This document shows positions 51,347 through 59,825 of a DNA stretch of 64,000 bases, one piece after another. Every line of letters starts with the position of its first letter. Position 1 is the stretch's first letter. The stretch is taken from NCBI GenBank assembly GCA_937922785.1, contig CALAJQ010000003.1, positions 62,001-126,000 on the forward strand, given 5' to 3'. Under the pieces are notes generated by a model. It saw only the letters and a program-made list of their open reading frames with translations. It made no database searches and was not told the origin of the DNA. The position numbers were made by a program, and so were the translations under genes. Origin of the DNA: an uncultured Acidimicrobiales bacterium. Its GTDB lineage: Bacteria > Actinomycetota > Acidimicrobiia > Acidimicrobiales > SZUA-35.

Positions 51347-53103
51347 GATGCTCCTATTAGGCCCATTGCGATCGCGGAACGGACGGCCGTTGCCGCCGTG
51401 TGGCCGAGGCCGCAGATCGATGCGTCTCTCATTGCCATATCCATTTCTTCAATCAGCTTCACTTCACCGTTGAGTGAGCGGCCGCTGTTCTTAACCAAGA
51501 TTTCGTGTTGCCGAACTACTCCAACCCGACAAGGCACACATTGCCCGCAGCTCTCGTTGCGGAAGAACTCTGCAATGCGCGTTACGACTGCGTCGAAATT
51601 CGTCGTGTCGTTGAAGGGCATGATTACGCCTGACCCAAGTGAGGCCCCACGCTCTCGTGAACCTTCGAACGTAAGCGGCATGTCAAGCATGTCCGGACCA
51701 ACGAAGCTGCCAGCGGCGCCGCCCAAGAGGATGGCCTTGAGGTTGCCGGTAACTCCCCCAGCTTTTTCGATCATTTCGCCCAATGTGACTCCGAACGGAA
51801 CTTCGTAAACGCCTGGAGTTGCGATGTGGCCACTCAAACAGAACAGCTTTGGTCCGGTCGATCGTTCGGTACCGATCTGGCCGTAAGCCTCACCGCCGCC
51901 AAGCACGATGGGCAATACGTTAATCAGTGTCTCTGGATTGTTAATGGCTGTGGGCTTGTCGAACAGGCCGTTGGTTGTAGGGAACGGAGGCTTCTGGCGA
52001 GGTTCGCCTCTGAAACCTTCCAGTGAATTAAACAGAGCGGTCTCTTCTCCACAAATGTAGGCACCAGCGCCTCTGCGGATTTCGAGTTCAAACTTGATTG
52101 ATGAACGGGCAATACCCTCGCCCAAGAATCCGGCCTTTACTGACTCGTCAATTGCATTCTGTAGCCGAGCTGTAGCCAGCGGGTACTCGCCTCTGATGTA
52201 GACGTAGCCTTTTTCGGCGCCGGTCGCGAAGCCAGCAATGGTGGCGGCCTCAACCAAGGAGAACGGATCGTGCTCCATGATGACCCGGTCTTTGAAGGTC
52301 CCGGGTTCTGACTCATCTGCGTTGACGACGATGAACTTGTCGCCTGTTTCGCCGGCAACTGCCTTCCATTTGATGCCGGTCGGGAACGCAGCGCCTCCTC
52401 GGCCCATCAGGCCCGAAGCTGAGACGTCTTCAAGTACACCGTCTGCACCTTTTCGGAACGCTTCGGCAAGCGCCTTGAAGCCGCCCGCGCCGATGTACTG
52501 CTCCAAGCTGGTTGGATCTATCCGCCCCACCCTCTTTAGTAGCTGTAGCTCTGGGTCATAGGCCTGAGGCAAGTTGAACGCTGCTGGTTGGCCACCGGGT
52601 TCCCAATCAGCGGGAACCGAGTTCGGACCTTGTCGACCTTGAATGAACAAAGCCGGAGCACGGTCGCACTGACCAAGACATGGGCTGCGGTGGATGTGCT
52701 TACCTTCAGCCTCGAGCTTCAATATGAGGTCATCCGATGCAGCGATCTGACACGCAGCGTCGACGCACACGTGCACTACATCGTCGTTGTGGTCAGGCGC
52801 TTCGTCGACCTTGAACATCTCATAGAAGCTGGCCACCCCGTATGCCTCAGCCGGCGGCACCTGCAAGAAATCAGAGATGTAGTTGAGCCCGCCAGGTGAG
52901 ATCCACCCGGAATGGGTTTGCAGCGCGTGAAGCGCCGGCAACAGGTAATGCCGGCTTTCATTCTTGCGGGAAGTACCGCCTCGAATTAGGCGCTCACCTA
53001 AAGTCAGCTCGGCGCGCTCGGCGCCAATCTCAGATAAGGCAAAATCAATCGCAGCGGCTTCTTCGGCCGTGGCGCGATCTTCTGTTAGATAGAGGTCGGC
53101 CAC
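51343..53103 (-). CDS. NAD-dependent formate dehydrogenase diaphorase subunit (NuoE-NuoF fusion)
   Basis: 586 residues. The N-terminal ~160 are NuoE-like with a [2Fe-2S] ligand set (VHVCVDAACQ and CLGQCDRAPAL). The rest is NuoF-like: GRGGAAFPTGIKW and NADESEPGTFKDR for FMN/NADH, GAGAYICGEETAL, and a C-terminal [4Fe-4S] motif ESCGQCVPCRVG with a fourth Cys in ICGLG. It hands formate-derived electrons to NAD+. FdsG and FdsB are separate in the best-known soluble FDHs; the fusion is a variant. The GTG start overlaps the catalytic-subunit stop by 1 bp. Confidence 0.92.
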   Translation of the reverse strand: MADLYLTEDRATAEEAAAIDFALSEIGAERAELTLGERLIRGGTSRKNESRHYLLPALHALQTHSGWISPGGLNYISDFLQVPPAEAYGVASFYEMFKVDEAPDHNDDVVHVCVDAACQIAASDDLILKLEAEGKHIHRSPCLGQCDRAPALFIQGRQGPNSVPADWEPGGQPAAFNLPQAYDPELQLLKRVGRIDPTSLEQYIGAGGFKALAEAFRKGADGVLEDVSASGLMGRGGAAFPTGIKWKAVAGETGDKFIVVNADESEPGTFKDRVIMEHDPFSLVEAATIAGFATGAEKGYVYIRGEYPLATARLQNAIDESVKAGFLGEGIARSSIKFELEIRRGAGAYICGEETALFNSLEGFRGEPRQKPPFPTTNGLFDKPTAINNPETLINVLPIVLGGGEAYGQIGTERSTGPKLFCLSGHIATPGVYEVPFGVTLGEMIEKAGGVTGNLKAILLGGAAGSFVGPDMLDMPLTFEGSRERGASLGSGVIMPFNDTTNFDAVVTRIAEFFRNESCGQCVPCRVGVVRQHEILVKNSGRSLNGEVKLIEEMDMAMRDASICGLGHTAATAVRSAIAMGLIGAS

Positions 53104-55055
53104 TAGGCGTCGGCTCCCGCAGTCTCTAGATCAGCTTTCGCTGGTTCGATTTTCTCAACCCGGATTGCCGCTGCTTTGAACTCTGACGTGCCGGATTTAC
53201 GATCCCACTCGTCATTGGTCAACACGTTTGCATCAACCAGCTCTGGGAAGTGGAACGTGGTGAAGGTAAGGCCTTCTGGAATGTCGGGCTGAACCCGAAT
53301 GGCCATGTCAACCGAGCCTCGTGGCGAAGAGACCCGCACGGTCTCCCCGTTGGTGATGCCAAGGCGTTCGCAATCGGCGGGGTTCATATCCAGCTCGTCC
53401 CCGTAGCGAATCGGGCTGTCATAACCGCCGCTCTGAACACCAGTGTTGTAGCTGTCGAGCGCTCGGCCGGTTGTCAGCCGGATTGGGAACTCTTCGCTTA
53501 ACTCTTCCTTAGGTCCAGCGTGATCTACTGCTGAGAAGGGCGCAGGCGGGTTCCCACCAAGATCGTCCTCCCAGAGCCAACCGTGCAGAAATGGGCTGCC
53601 TGGATGATCGAGCGAGGGGCAGGGCCACTGCAGGCCGCCTTCAGATTCGAGACGGTCATAGGTCATGCCTGCGTGCATCGGAGAAAGGCTAAGCAGCTCA
53701 TTCCACAACTCTTCGGGCGTAGGGTCGCCCCAATCGAATCCCATTCGACGGGCTAGCTCGCCGATGATCCACTCGTCGTGGCGGGCTTCACCTGGCGGCG
53801 GAACTGCAGCACGAACTCGTTGAACTCGGCGCTCCGACGAGGTGACAGTGCCCTCATTCTCGGCCCATCCAACAGATGCGGGCAACACAACGTCGGCAAG
53901 TTCGGCGGTGCGAGTCATGAAGATGTCCTGAACCACCAACATGTCAAGCCCACTCAGCAAGTTACGGGCGTGGGTGATGTCGGCTTCTGAGTCTGCTGGG
54001 TTTTCACCGATTACATAGGCAGTGGTTATTTCACCCCGTCCCATCGCTTCAAACATGAGCGTCAGGTGGATGCCTGGTTCTGCTGGTAAGTCGACGCCGT
54101 AGACGGTCTCGAACTTCTTGAGCGAAACCTCGTCGGTGATGTCTTGGAAACCGGGCAGCTTGTTAGGCAAGGCGCCCATGTCTCCGCCACCTTGCACGTT
54201 GTTCTGGCCTCGAAGCGGAACCAGCCCGCTACCCCAACGACCCACGTGGCCAGTAAGCAGCGAGAGGTTGCAAAGAGCCAGCACGTTGTCTACAGCGTTG
54301 TGGTGCTCAGTGATACCCAGAGTCCACAGAATCTGAGCCTTCTCGGCCTTGGCATAAGCCTCGGCCATCTCGGCAATAGCGTGTGCAGGAACCCCCGTTA
54401 GTTGTTCGCCAACCTCAAGCGTGTATGGCTTCACGCTTTCGACGAAGTCTTCGTAACCGGTGGTTGAGTGCTTAATGAAGGCTTCGTTTACCAGGCCCTC
54501 ATTGATTATGTGGTTGGCCACGGTATTGGCCAACGCCACATCTGAACCCAGCTCTAACCCAAGCCAGAGGTCGGCAAACTTAGATGATGATGAGCGACGC
54601 GGATCAACCGAGTACATCTTGGCCCCGTTGTCGAGGCCAGTCATTAGGTGATGGAAGAAGATGGGGTGGGCTTCTCGGGCATTGGATCCCCAAAGCAGGA
54701 TGACATCGGTTTCCTCGATCTCTTTATAAGAACAAGTTCCGCCACCTGCACCAAACACTGTCGCCAGACCGACGACCGAAGGAGCGTGTCAGGTTCGGTT
54801 GCAAGAGTCGATGTTGTTAGAGCCCAACACCGCTCTGGAGAACTTCTGTGCTGCGTAGTTCATTTCGTTTGTGCTCTTTGAGCAGCTGAACATCGCAAAC
54901 GCGGTCGGCCCCAAAGTGTCCTTTGTTTGGGTAAATCCGGCCACTACTTTGTTGAGTGCTTCATCCCAAGATGCCGGGCGAAGCTCGCCACCTTTGGTGT
55001 CTCGGATCAGCGGCGTGGTAAGCCGCTCCTTGGGGTAATAGTTCCTTTTTGCCAT
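53103..55055 (-). CDS. Selenocysteine-containing formate dehydrogenase catalytic subunit (UGA read-through)
   Basis: About 650 residues including selenocysteine, read through the in-frame TGA at 54791-54789 (residue 89 from ATG 55055; a GTG at 55070 is an alternative start). The flanks read NNIDSCNRT-U-HAPSVVGL, aligning with the E. coli FdhF active site, where Sec sits in the same VUHGPSVAGL context. Both halves are in one frame and together cover the molybdopterin oxidoreductase domain and the C-terminal dinucleotide-binding domain (IRLTTGRALDSYNTGVQSGG). A SECIS-like hairpin follows the TGA. The Fe4S4 N-terminal module is a separate downstream gene. It oxidises formate to CO2. Calling only 53103-54758 loses the active site. 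Confidence 0.93.
54760..54791 (-). promoter_or_regulatory. Bacterial SECIS-like element in the formate dehydrogenase mRNA
   Basis: Reading the minus strand, the UGA at 54791-54789 is followed by 18 nt and then the apical loop GGUCU (54770-54766), closed by GUCGUC (54776-54771) pairing with GGCGAC (54765-54760), one pair being U-G. E. coli fdhF also places GGUCU 18 nt after its UGA (from memory of that sequence). The loop also encodes the conserved Gly-Leu, so the stem is the more independent evidence. Confidence 0.85.
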
Positions 55056-55097
55056 ACCTAAGTATCGCACCTATACGAGGCGCTAGCACCACGAAGC

Positions 55098-55119
55098 GGA
55101 AGTCTTCCACAATGCGGAA
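55098..55119. promoter_or_regulatory. IclR-type box between the two selenoprotein genes
   Basis: TTCCACAATGCGGAA (55105-55119) matches 12 of 15 positions of TTCCACATTATGGAA upstream of the corrinoid operon and keeps its palindromic arms. An overlapping perfect palindrome, GGAAG-T-CTTCC, is at 55098-55108. The site lies in the 113-bp divergent gap between the FDH and DsbA-like genes. Confidence 0.65.
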
Positions 55120-55168
55120 AACCACCGGTTCTTCCTAGAAAGAGATTTTGGGCACCTAGGCTTTCAGG

Positions 55169-55783
55169 ATGGATTTAGATTTTTGGGTTGACCCCATTTG
55201 ACCTTGGTGTTGGGTGACTGCCCGTTGGGTAGTCGATGAAGTACAACCACAGCGAGACCTAAACATAAACTGGCGACCGATCTCACTACTGGTCAAGAAT
55301 CAGCCACCCAAAGACTCTGAGTACTACGACGCTGCGATGGCAACACACCGCATGCTTCGAGTTATGGAATCTGTGCGCAAAGCCGAAGGTGACGGCCCGA
55401 TCCAGGCGCTGTATTGGGAGCTTGGAACCCGAGTTCACCACGATGGCGACCGCAACTTCGATATTGCCGATGCGCTAACTGCGGTGGGCCTAGACGCTTC
55501 TCACGCGGCTGCTGCCGATGATGAGTCATGGGACGAGGTCATCACCGACGACATGGACCAGGGTCTTACGCTTACCGGTACTGATGTTGGCACCCCGCTT
55601 CTTGGGTTTACCGACAAAAACGGCAACCAGAAGGGCATTTTTGGTCCCGTGATCTCAAAGGTCCCGCCCAAAGAAGACTCTCTCGCGTTGTTTGATGCCA
55701 TGGTCACAATGGCCACGATGGATGGGTTCTGGGAGCTAAAGCGGACCAGAACCGAAGGTCCACAGTTCGGCGACCGACCCTAG
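55169..55783 (+). CDS. Selenocysteine-containing DsbA-like oxidoreductase (UPWC; Rv2466c family)
   Basis: About 204 residues including selenocysteine. ATG 55169 is the only possible start, because TAG lies in frame at 55157. The N-terminus reads MDLDFWVDPI-U-PWCWVTARW, with TGA at 55199-55201. This aligns with FWFDPLCPWAW/CPWC at the N-terminus of mycothiol-linked Rv2466c-type DsbA proteins, so Sec replaces the first catalytic Cys (UPWC, residues 11-14). The rest fits that family end to end: LYWELGTRVHHDGDRNFDI, VGTPLLGF (cis-Pro), FGPVISKVPP, FWELKRTRTEGPQF. It probably reduces or isomerises thiols with mycothiol. Starting at GTG 55214 removes the active site. Confidence 0.9.
55199..55234 (+). 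promoter_or_regulatory. Candidate SECIS hairpin in the DsbA-like mRNA
   Basis: After the UGA (55199-55201), GACUGCCC (55216-55223) pairs with GGGUAGUC (55227-55234) over 8 bp including one G-U, closing a GUU loop that begins 22 nt after the UGA. Distance, strong stem and a G at the loop start fit the loose bacterial SECIS consensus. The loop differs from the GGUCU loop of the neighbouring gene. Confidence 0.7.
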
Positions 55784-55940
55784 CCAACTTGTTCTGGTGA
55801 CACCCAGGACCAAAACTACCTGTTCTGGCTGTGTCCGGGCCCGGATTCGGGCTTGGGCGCAGCCAGAATCGATTTTCGGCCTCAAACGGAGCGTTAAACA
55901 GCCACGACCCGCAGTGGCCCAGCCTGTACGGTAATGGGCT

Positions 55941-57647
55941 ATGCGCTGGTCAAAACTGTTCGTTCCTACACTTCGAGATGCACCTAACGATGCTGTAGCT
56001 CCGAGCCACAAGTTGCTGATTCGCGGCGGCTTCATCCGTCAGCTTCATGCTGGCCACTACTCAATGTTGCCCATGGGTTGGCGGGTGCACCAAAAGGTTG
56101 CCCAGATCGTTCGCGATGAGATAGACGCAATAGGTGGTCAAGAGTTCCTGCTTCCCACCATGCATCCTGCCGAGATCTGGCAAAAAAGTGGCCGCTGGGA
56201 CACGATGGGCGAAATCATGTTCCGTCTTGAGGACCGCAAAGGCGCTCCAAACGCACTGGGCATAACTCACGAAGAGATTTTCTCCACAGTGGCAGCAGAA
56301 CTGAGCAGCTACAAGCAGTTGCCCCAGCTTTGGTACCACATCCAAACCAAGTTCCGTGACGAAGCAAGACCCAAGAGCGGCCTCTTGCGAGTGCGCGAGT
56401 TCCACATGAAGGACAGCTATTCGTTTGACGTCGATGCTGATGGGTTAGACCGACAATTCGAAGCCCACGACCAGGCCTACCAGCGAATATTCGAGCGAAT
56501 TGGCGTCCCGTCGTTCGGTGTAGAGGCGTCGTCGGGAGCCATGGGCGGCAATAGCTCAATCGAGTTCATGACACCCTCTATGGCGGGTGAAGACGACGTA
56601 GTCCTATGCCCAAATTGTGACTACAAGGCAAACGTCGAGCGCGCCACCTCGGCACTGCCGCCTATCAGTGACGATGCTCCTCCCGCCAAGCCCGAAAAAT
56701 TTGCTACGCCTGGTATTCGAACTATCGCTGCGCTCGAAGAAGCGGGTGCACCGGCCGATCGCCAGTTGAAGACTCTTGTAATGGTGCTTGACGATGAGAT
56801 CACCCTTGCGGTTGTCCGCGGAGATCACCAACTGAACCTTCAGAAGTTGATCGATTCCACTGGTGCTATCCAAGTTCGGCCAGCCGAAGCTAATGAAGCG
56901 TTCGCGGCGCTGGGCGCCCACCCTGGAAGCTTAGGGGCGGTTGGGGTTACCGGCCTGAAGATCATCATGGATGAGTCTTTGCGAGGCCGGACCAACATGA
57001 CTACCGGCGCCAACGAGGACGACTGGCATTTCCGCGGAGTAGACGTGGCCACAGACATCGCCGTCGATCAATGGGCTGACCTGCGTGAGGTAGGTGCAGG
57101 CGAACCGTGCATCCGGTGCGGATCCATACTTGAGGTAGTCCGGTGCATCGAGGTCGGCCACATCTTCAAACTGGGAACCAAATACGCAGAGACCTTTGGT
57201 GTCAGGGTCGGCAACGCTGACAATGCGGACGTTCCTGTTCACATGGGTTCATACGGGATAGGTATTGGCCGCAACATGGCTGCATCTGTTGAAGCCAATC
57301 ATGATGACAAAGGCATCGTATGGCCAGTAGCCATTGCGCCATTTGAAGTTGTTGTAATAGCGATGAGGCTGGACGAGGAAACGCTGGGGGCCGCCGAAGC
57401 GCTCTACAACGAACTGAAAGCAGCTGGGGTAGACGCTCTGCTTGACGATCGCGATGCCCGAGCTGGGGTCAAGTTTGCCGATGCGGAGCTTGTGGGAATT
57501 CCGTTCCGACTGACCGTTGGCCCCAAAGGCATCGCTAGCGGCAACTTCGAATTGCACAACCGCCAGACCGGCGAGACGTCAGAGCTGGCAATCGCAGACT
57601 CAGCACAGACTTTGATCGACGCTGTCCGTCAAGCCAAGAGCCAATAA
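55941..57647 (+). CDS. proS: Prolyl-tRNA synthetase, bacterial type
   Basis: 568 residues, the usual length for the bacterial form with an inserted editing domain. Class II motifs are visible: QLHAGHYSMLPMGWRVHQKVAQIVRDEID, the motif 2 loop in KFRDEARPKSGLLRVREFHMKDSYSFD, and motif 3 in VPVHMGSYGIGIGRNMAA. The INS editing domain lies at about 225-385, and a C-terminal anticodon-binding domain starts near 460 (VVIAMRLDEETLGAAEALYNEL). It charges tRNA-Pro. The 157-bp gap upstream contains a weak hairpin at 55839-55852 and no gene. Confidence 0.96.
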   Translation: MRWSKLFVPTLRDAPNDAVAPSHKLLIRGGFIRQLHAGHYSMLPMGWRVHQKVAQIVRDEIDAIGGQEFLLPTMHPAEIWQKSGRWDTMGEIMFRLEDRKGAPNALGITHEEIFSTVAAELSSYKQLPQLWYHIQTKFRDEARPKSGLLRVREFHMKDSYSFDVDADGLDRQFEAHDQAYQRIFERIGVPSFGVEASSGAMGGNSSIEFMTPSMAGEDDVVLCPNCDYKANVERATSALPPISDDAPPAKPEKFATPGIRTIAALEEAGAPADRQLKTLVMVLDDEITLAVVRGDHQLNLQKLIDSTGAIQVRPAEANEAFAALGAHPGSLGAVGVTGLKIIMDESLRGRTNMTTGANEDDWHFRGVDVATDIAVDQWADLREVGAGEPCIRCGSILEVVRCIEVGHIFKLGTKYAETFGVRVGNADNADVPVHMGSYGIGIGRNMAASVEANHDDKGIVWPVAIAPFEVVVIAMRLDEETLGAAEALYNELKAAGVDALLDDRDARAGVKFADAELVGIPFRLTVGPKGIASGNFELHNRQTGETSELAIADSAQTLIDAVRQAKSQ

Positions 57648-57756
57648 GCAGCATCACTCTTTGGGGTTCACAAAAGAATCACTCGCCCTAGTTTTGGCCA
57701 GGGAAAGATGCCCAATGGTGTGGACATACCCCAGGCGATCCGCGAAGCTGGGCGCC

Positions 57757-58272
57757 ATGAACTTCCTGGCGGGGGCGTCCCTCTTATTTGCCGCGTTTTC
57801 CACGATCGGCATCGCCTACTACCGAATATGGCGAAAATCCACTTGGCGCACAGATCAAGTGGACGCTGTCAGGCGCATCAGTAGGCTTGTTGATCGCCTT
57901 GTCCTCATTCTGGATGAGCCAGATTCGGGCCTCACCTATGACGACATTGGCGACGTTGCCGCAGACTGGGCCCCGTTGCGGGCCGAGCTTGTGCACAGAT
58001 ACAGCTTCAAGTCATGGATTACCAGTTCTCGCAAGCGTCATACCCTCGATGACCGTTTCGCCCACGCTTTGTGGACACTCGCCGACAAGCAAATCAGACC
58101 CCTAAACCAACATCTCGACACAAGGCCTGACGGGCCCCTGTCTAAGTCGACTATCAAGACCATTTTTGAGGTGCTCTCGACCGACCTCAACGAAAAGTCC
58201 AGCAACGTCGTCAAACTGGCCACAAGAATCCCAGATCCCCAAGACGAGTCGCAACTAAAACTGTCTTCCTAA
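57757..58272 (+). CDS. Hypothetical membrane-anchored protein, paralogue A
   Basis: About 171 residues from ATG 57757, chosen because the membrane helix (FLAGASLLFAAFSTIGIAYYRI) then sits at the N-terminus; a TTG at 57661 is an upstream alternative. The remaining cytoplasmic region is helical: RTDQVDAVRRISRLVDRLVLIL, SGLTYDDIGDVAADWAPLRAELVHRY. It is similar to the next gene throughout. I do not recognise the family. It lies 110 bp after proS. Confidence 0.65.
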   Translation: MNFLAGASLLFAAFSTIGIAYYRIWRKSTWRTDQVDAVRRISRLVDRLVLILDEPDSGLTYDDIGDVAADWAPLRAELVHRYSFKSWITSSRKRHTLDDRFAHALWTLADKQIRPLNQHLDTRPDGPLSKSTIKTIFEVLSTDLNEKSSNVVKLATRIPDPQDESQLKLSS

Positions 58273-58338
58273 AACTGTCTTCCTGAGCCAGGCGCCAGCC
58301 GCACTGGGCAAAGTAGCTCTTGATAATGGCGGCTCTGG

Positions 58339-58878
58339 ATGTACAGAGTAAGGCTTGTGTCCACCAAGCTTCTGATTACAACTGGTCTTCTTGGTCTGTC
58401 GACGTTCATGCTCTATGTGCGCTGGGCTCGATCCAACTGGCGCGCCGAACAGATCGTCGCGATCGGGCTAATAGACCGCCTCATACGCAGGGTCATCCTG
58501 CTGGCCAACAAACCCGAGTCGGGACTCTCCGCTGCTGAAATTGGCGATTTAAAGGGAGACTGGCAAAGGGTCAGTGCGGAACTTAGCTCTCACCATGGTT
58601 TCGTCGCATGGATCCGCTCGGGCCGTATGAGCCACGCCATCGAAGATCCCTATGCTCGAGCTTTGTCGGTCTTCGCCCGCAAACGGGTCGATCCGCTACA
58701 CGCTGTTCTGCACAGTCACTCTGACGAAACGCTCCAGCCCTACCTGGTCGATGAGATATTTGAAGTGCTTTCGGTAAACATCGACGATCTCGTGAGCAAG
58801 GGCGCGCGAGTTGTGCAAGTGATCCCGTCAGCTGCTGTTGTGCCGAATGGCGCTGTCTTACCAGCCGAGCTGATCTAG
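58339..58878 (+). CDS. Hypothetical membrane-anchored protein, paralogue B
   Basis: 179 residues with an N-terminal helix (LLITTGLLGLSTFMLYVRW). It aligns with paralogue A over its length: W-R-[TA]-[DE]-Q, SGL-x4-[DE]-IGD, AEL, WI-x-S-x-R-x2-H, D-x-[FY]-A-x-AL, IFEVLS. The pair therefore arose by tandem duplication and diverged strongly. No known domain is recognised. Its stop overlaps the convergent ETF alpha stop by 4 bp. Confidence 0.68.
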   Translation: MYRVRLVSTKLLITTGLLGLSTFMLYVRWARSNWRAEQIVAIGLIDRLIRRVILLANKPESGLSAAEIGDLKGDWQRVSAELSSHHGFVAWIRSGRMSHAIEDPYARALSVFARKRVDPLHAVLHSHSDETLQPYLVDEIFEVLSVNIDDLVSKGARVVQVIPSAAVVPNGAVLPAELI

Positions 58879-59825
58879 GCCTTGCGCTTGCGAACCTCTT
58901 CGGTGATAGCTGGGATCATCACGTGAAGATCGGCAATTACGGCCCAACCGGCCTTGGTAACCATGTTGGCCTCAGGGTCGGTGTTGATAGCCAAGATGTT
59001 CTTCGAACCCATCGCGCCAACCCAATGCTGAGTTGCTCCTGAGATACCCGAAGCAATGTAGATCGTGGGGGCGATGCGGGTTCCGGTCTGGCCGACCTGA
59101 TCTGAGTGGGGCCTCCAGCCGTTGTTGGTAACCGCACGTGAGCAACCGACTTTGCCGCCGAGTTCGCCTGCAAGTTCTTCAAGCGGAGCAAAACCTTCGG
59201 CTGAACCAACCGCACGCCCGCCGCTGATAACAACAGGTGCGGTCGAAAGCGTGATGCCCTCGTTCATAACAACACGGTCTTTGATGACGGTGCGGTTCAG
59301 ACCAGCGTCTATCTCGACCTCTAGCTCTTCGATATCCCCGGCCGCTTCTTCGGTGGTTGCCTCAACAGCGTGAGGGGCAACAGAAACCAACTTGATTTCG
59401 GCGTCAAGAGTTGTTTCTTCGTGAAGCGCTCCGCCCCACTGAGAACGAATCATTTCGCTTGCGTCATCGTTTAGTTCGACACAGTTCGCAACAAACGGCA
59501 GATCCATACGGGCACCAATCTGAGCCATAAGTTCATTGCCCCGGTCGGTCCCAGCAGTCATGACGACCTCAGGGTCAAGCTCCTTTATTGCCTCAACAGC
59601 GGCTTGGCCCCACGCTTCTGGGCTGTAGTCGCCCAACTCGTCGCTGGTCACATGATGTACGGTCTCAGCGCCGTAAGCGCCTAGCTGAGTTGCAGCAGTT
59701 TCTGCGCCCTCACCTATTACCACTGCCTCAACGTCACCCTCTAGTTCGCGAGCAACGGTTAGTGCCTCGAACATGGCTGGTGCCACGTCACCGCGGTCGT
59801 GCTCGATGATTACAAGAATGCTCAT
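58875..59825 (-). CDS. etfA: Electron transfer flavoprotein alpha subunit
   Basis: 316 residues. The N-terminal adenine-nucleotide-like domain is followed by a C-terminal FAD domain with the ETF alpha signature: VISGGRAVGSAEGFAPLEELA, SRAVTNNGWRPHSDQVGQTG, and YIASGISGATQHWVGAMGSKNILAINTDPEANM. It accepts electrons from flavin dehydrogenases and passes them to the quinone pool via ETF dehydrogenase, which is not in this window. Its ATG overlaps the ETF beta stop by 1 bp. The gene order GcvT-type dehydrogenase, ETF beta, ETF alpha suggests a dedicated electron acceptor for N-demethylation. Confidence 0.94.
   Translation of the reverse strand: MSILVIIEHDRGDVAPAMFEALTVARELEGDVEAVVIGEGAETAATQLGAYGAETVHHVTSDELGDYSPEAWGQAAVEAIKELDPEVVMTAGTDRGNELMAQIGARMDLPFVANCVELNDDASEMIRSQWGGALHEETTLDAEIKLVSVAPHAVEATTEEAAGDIEELEVEIDAGLNRTVIKDRVVMNEGITLSTAPVVISGGRAVGSAEGFAPLEELAGELGGKVGCSRAVTNNGWRPHSDQVGQTGTRIAPTIYIASGISGATQHWVGAMGSKNILAINTDPEANMVTKAGWAVIADLHVMIPAITEEVRKRKA

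Noticed and set aside
53103-55070. Formate dehydrogenase gene disrupted by a nonsense mutation (two separate ORFs or a pseudogene)
   Set aside because: The only interruption is a TGA at the Sec column of the active site, the frame is intact on both sides and a SECIS-like hairpin follows.
55214-55783. DsbA-like ORF starting at GTG 55214
   Set aside because: That start deletes the strand and redox motif at the N-terminus. The frame extends upstream to ATG 55169 through a single TGA with family-matching residues.
55839-55852. GCCCG-GATT-CGGGC hairpin as a rho-independent terminator after the DsbA-like gene
   Set aside because: The stem is only 5 bp and no T-run follows.
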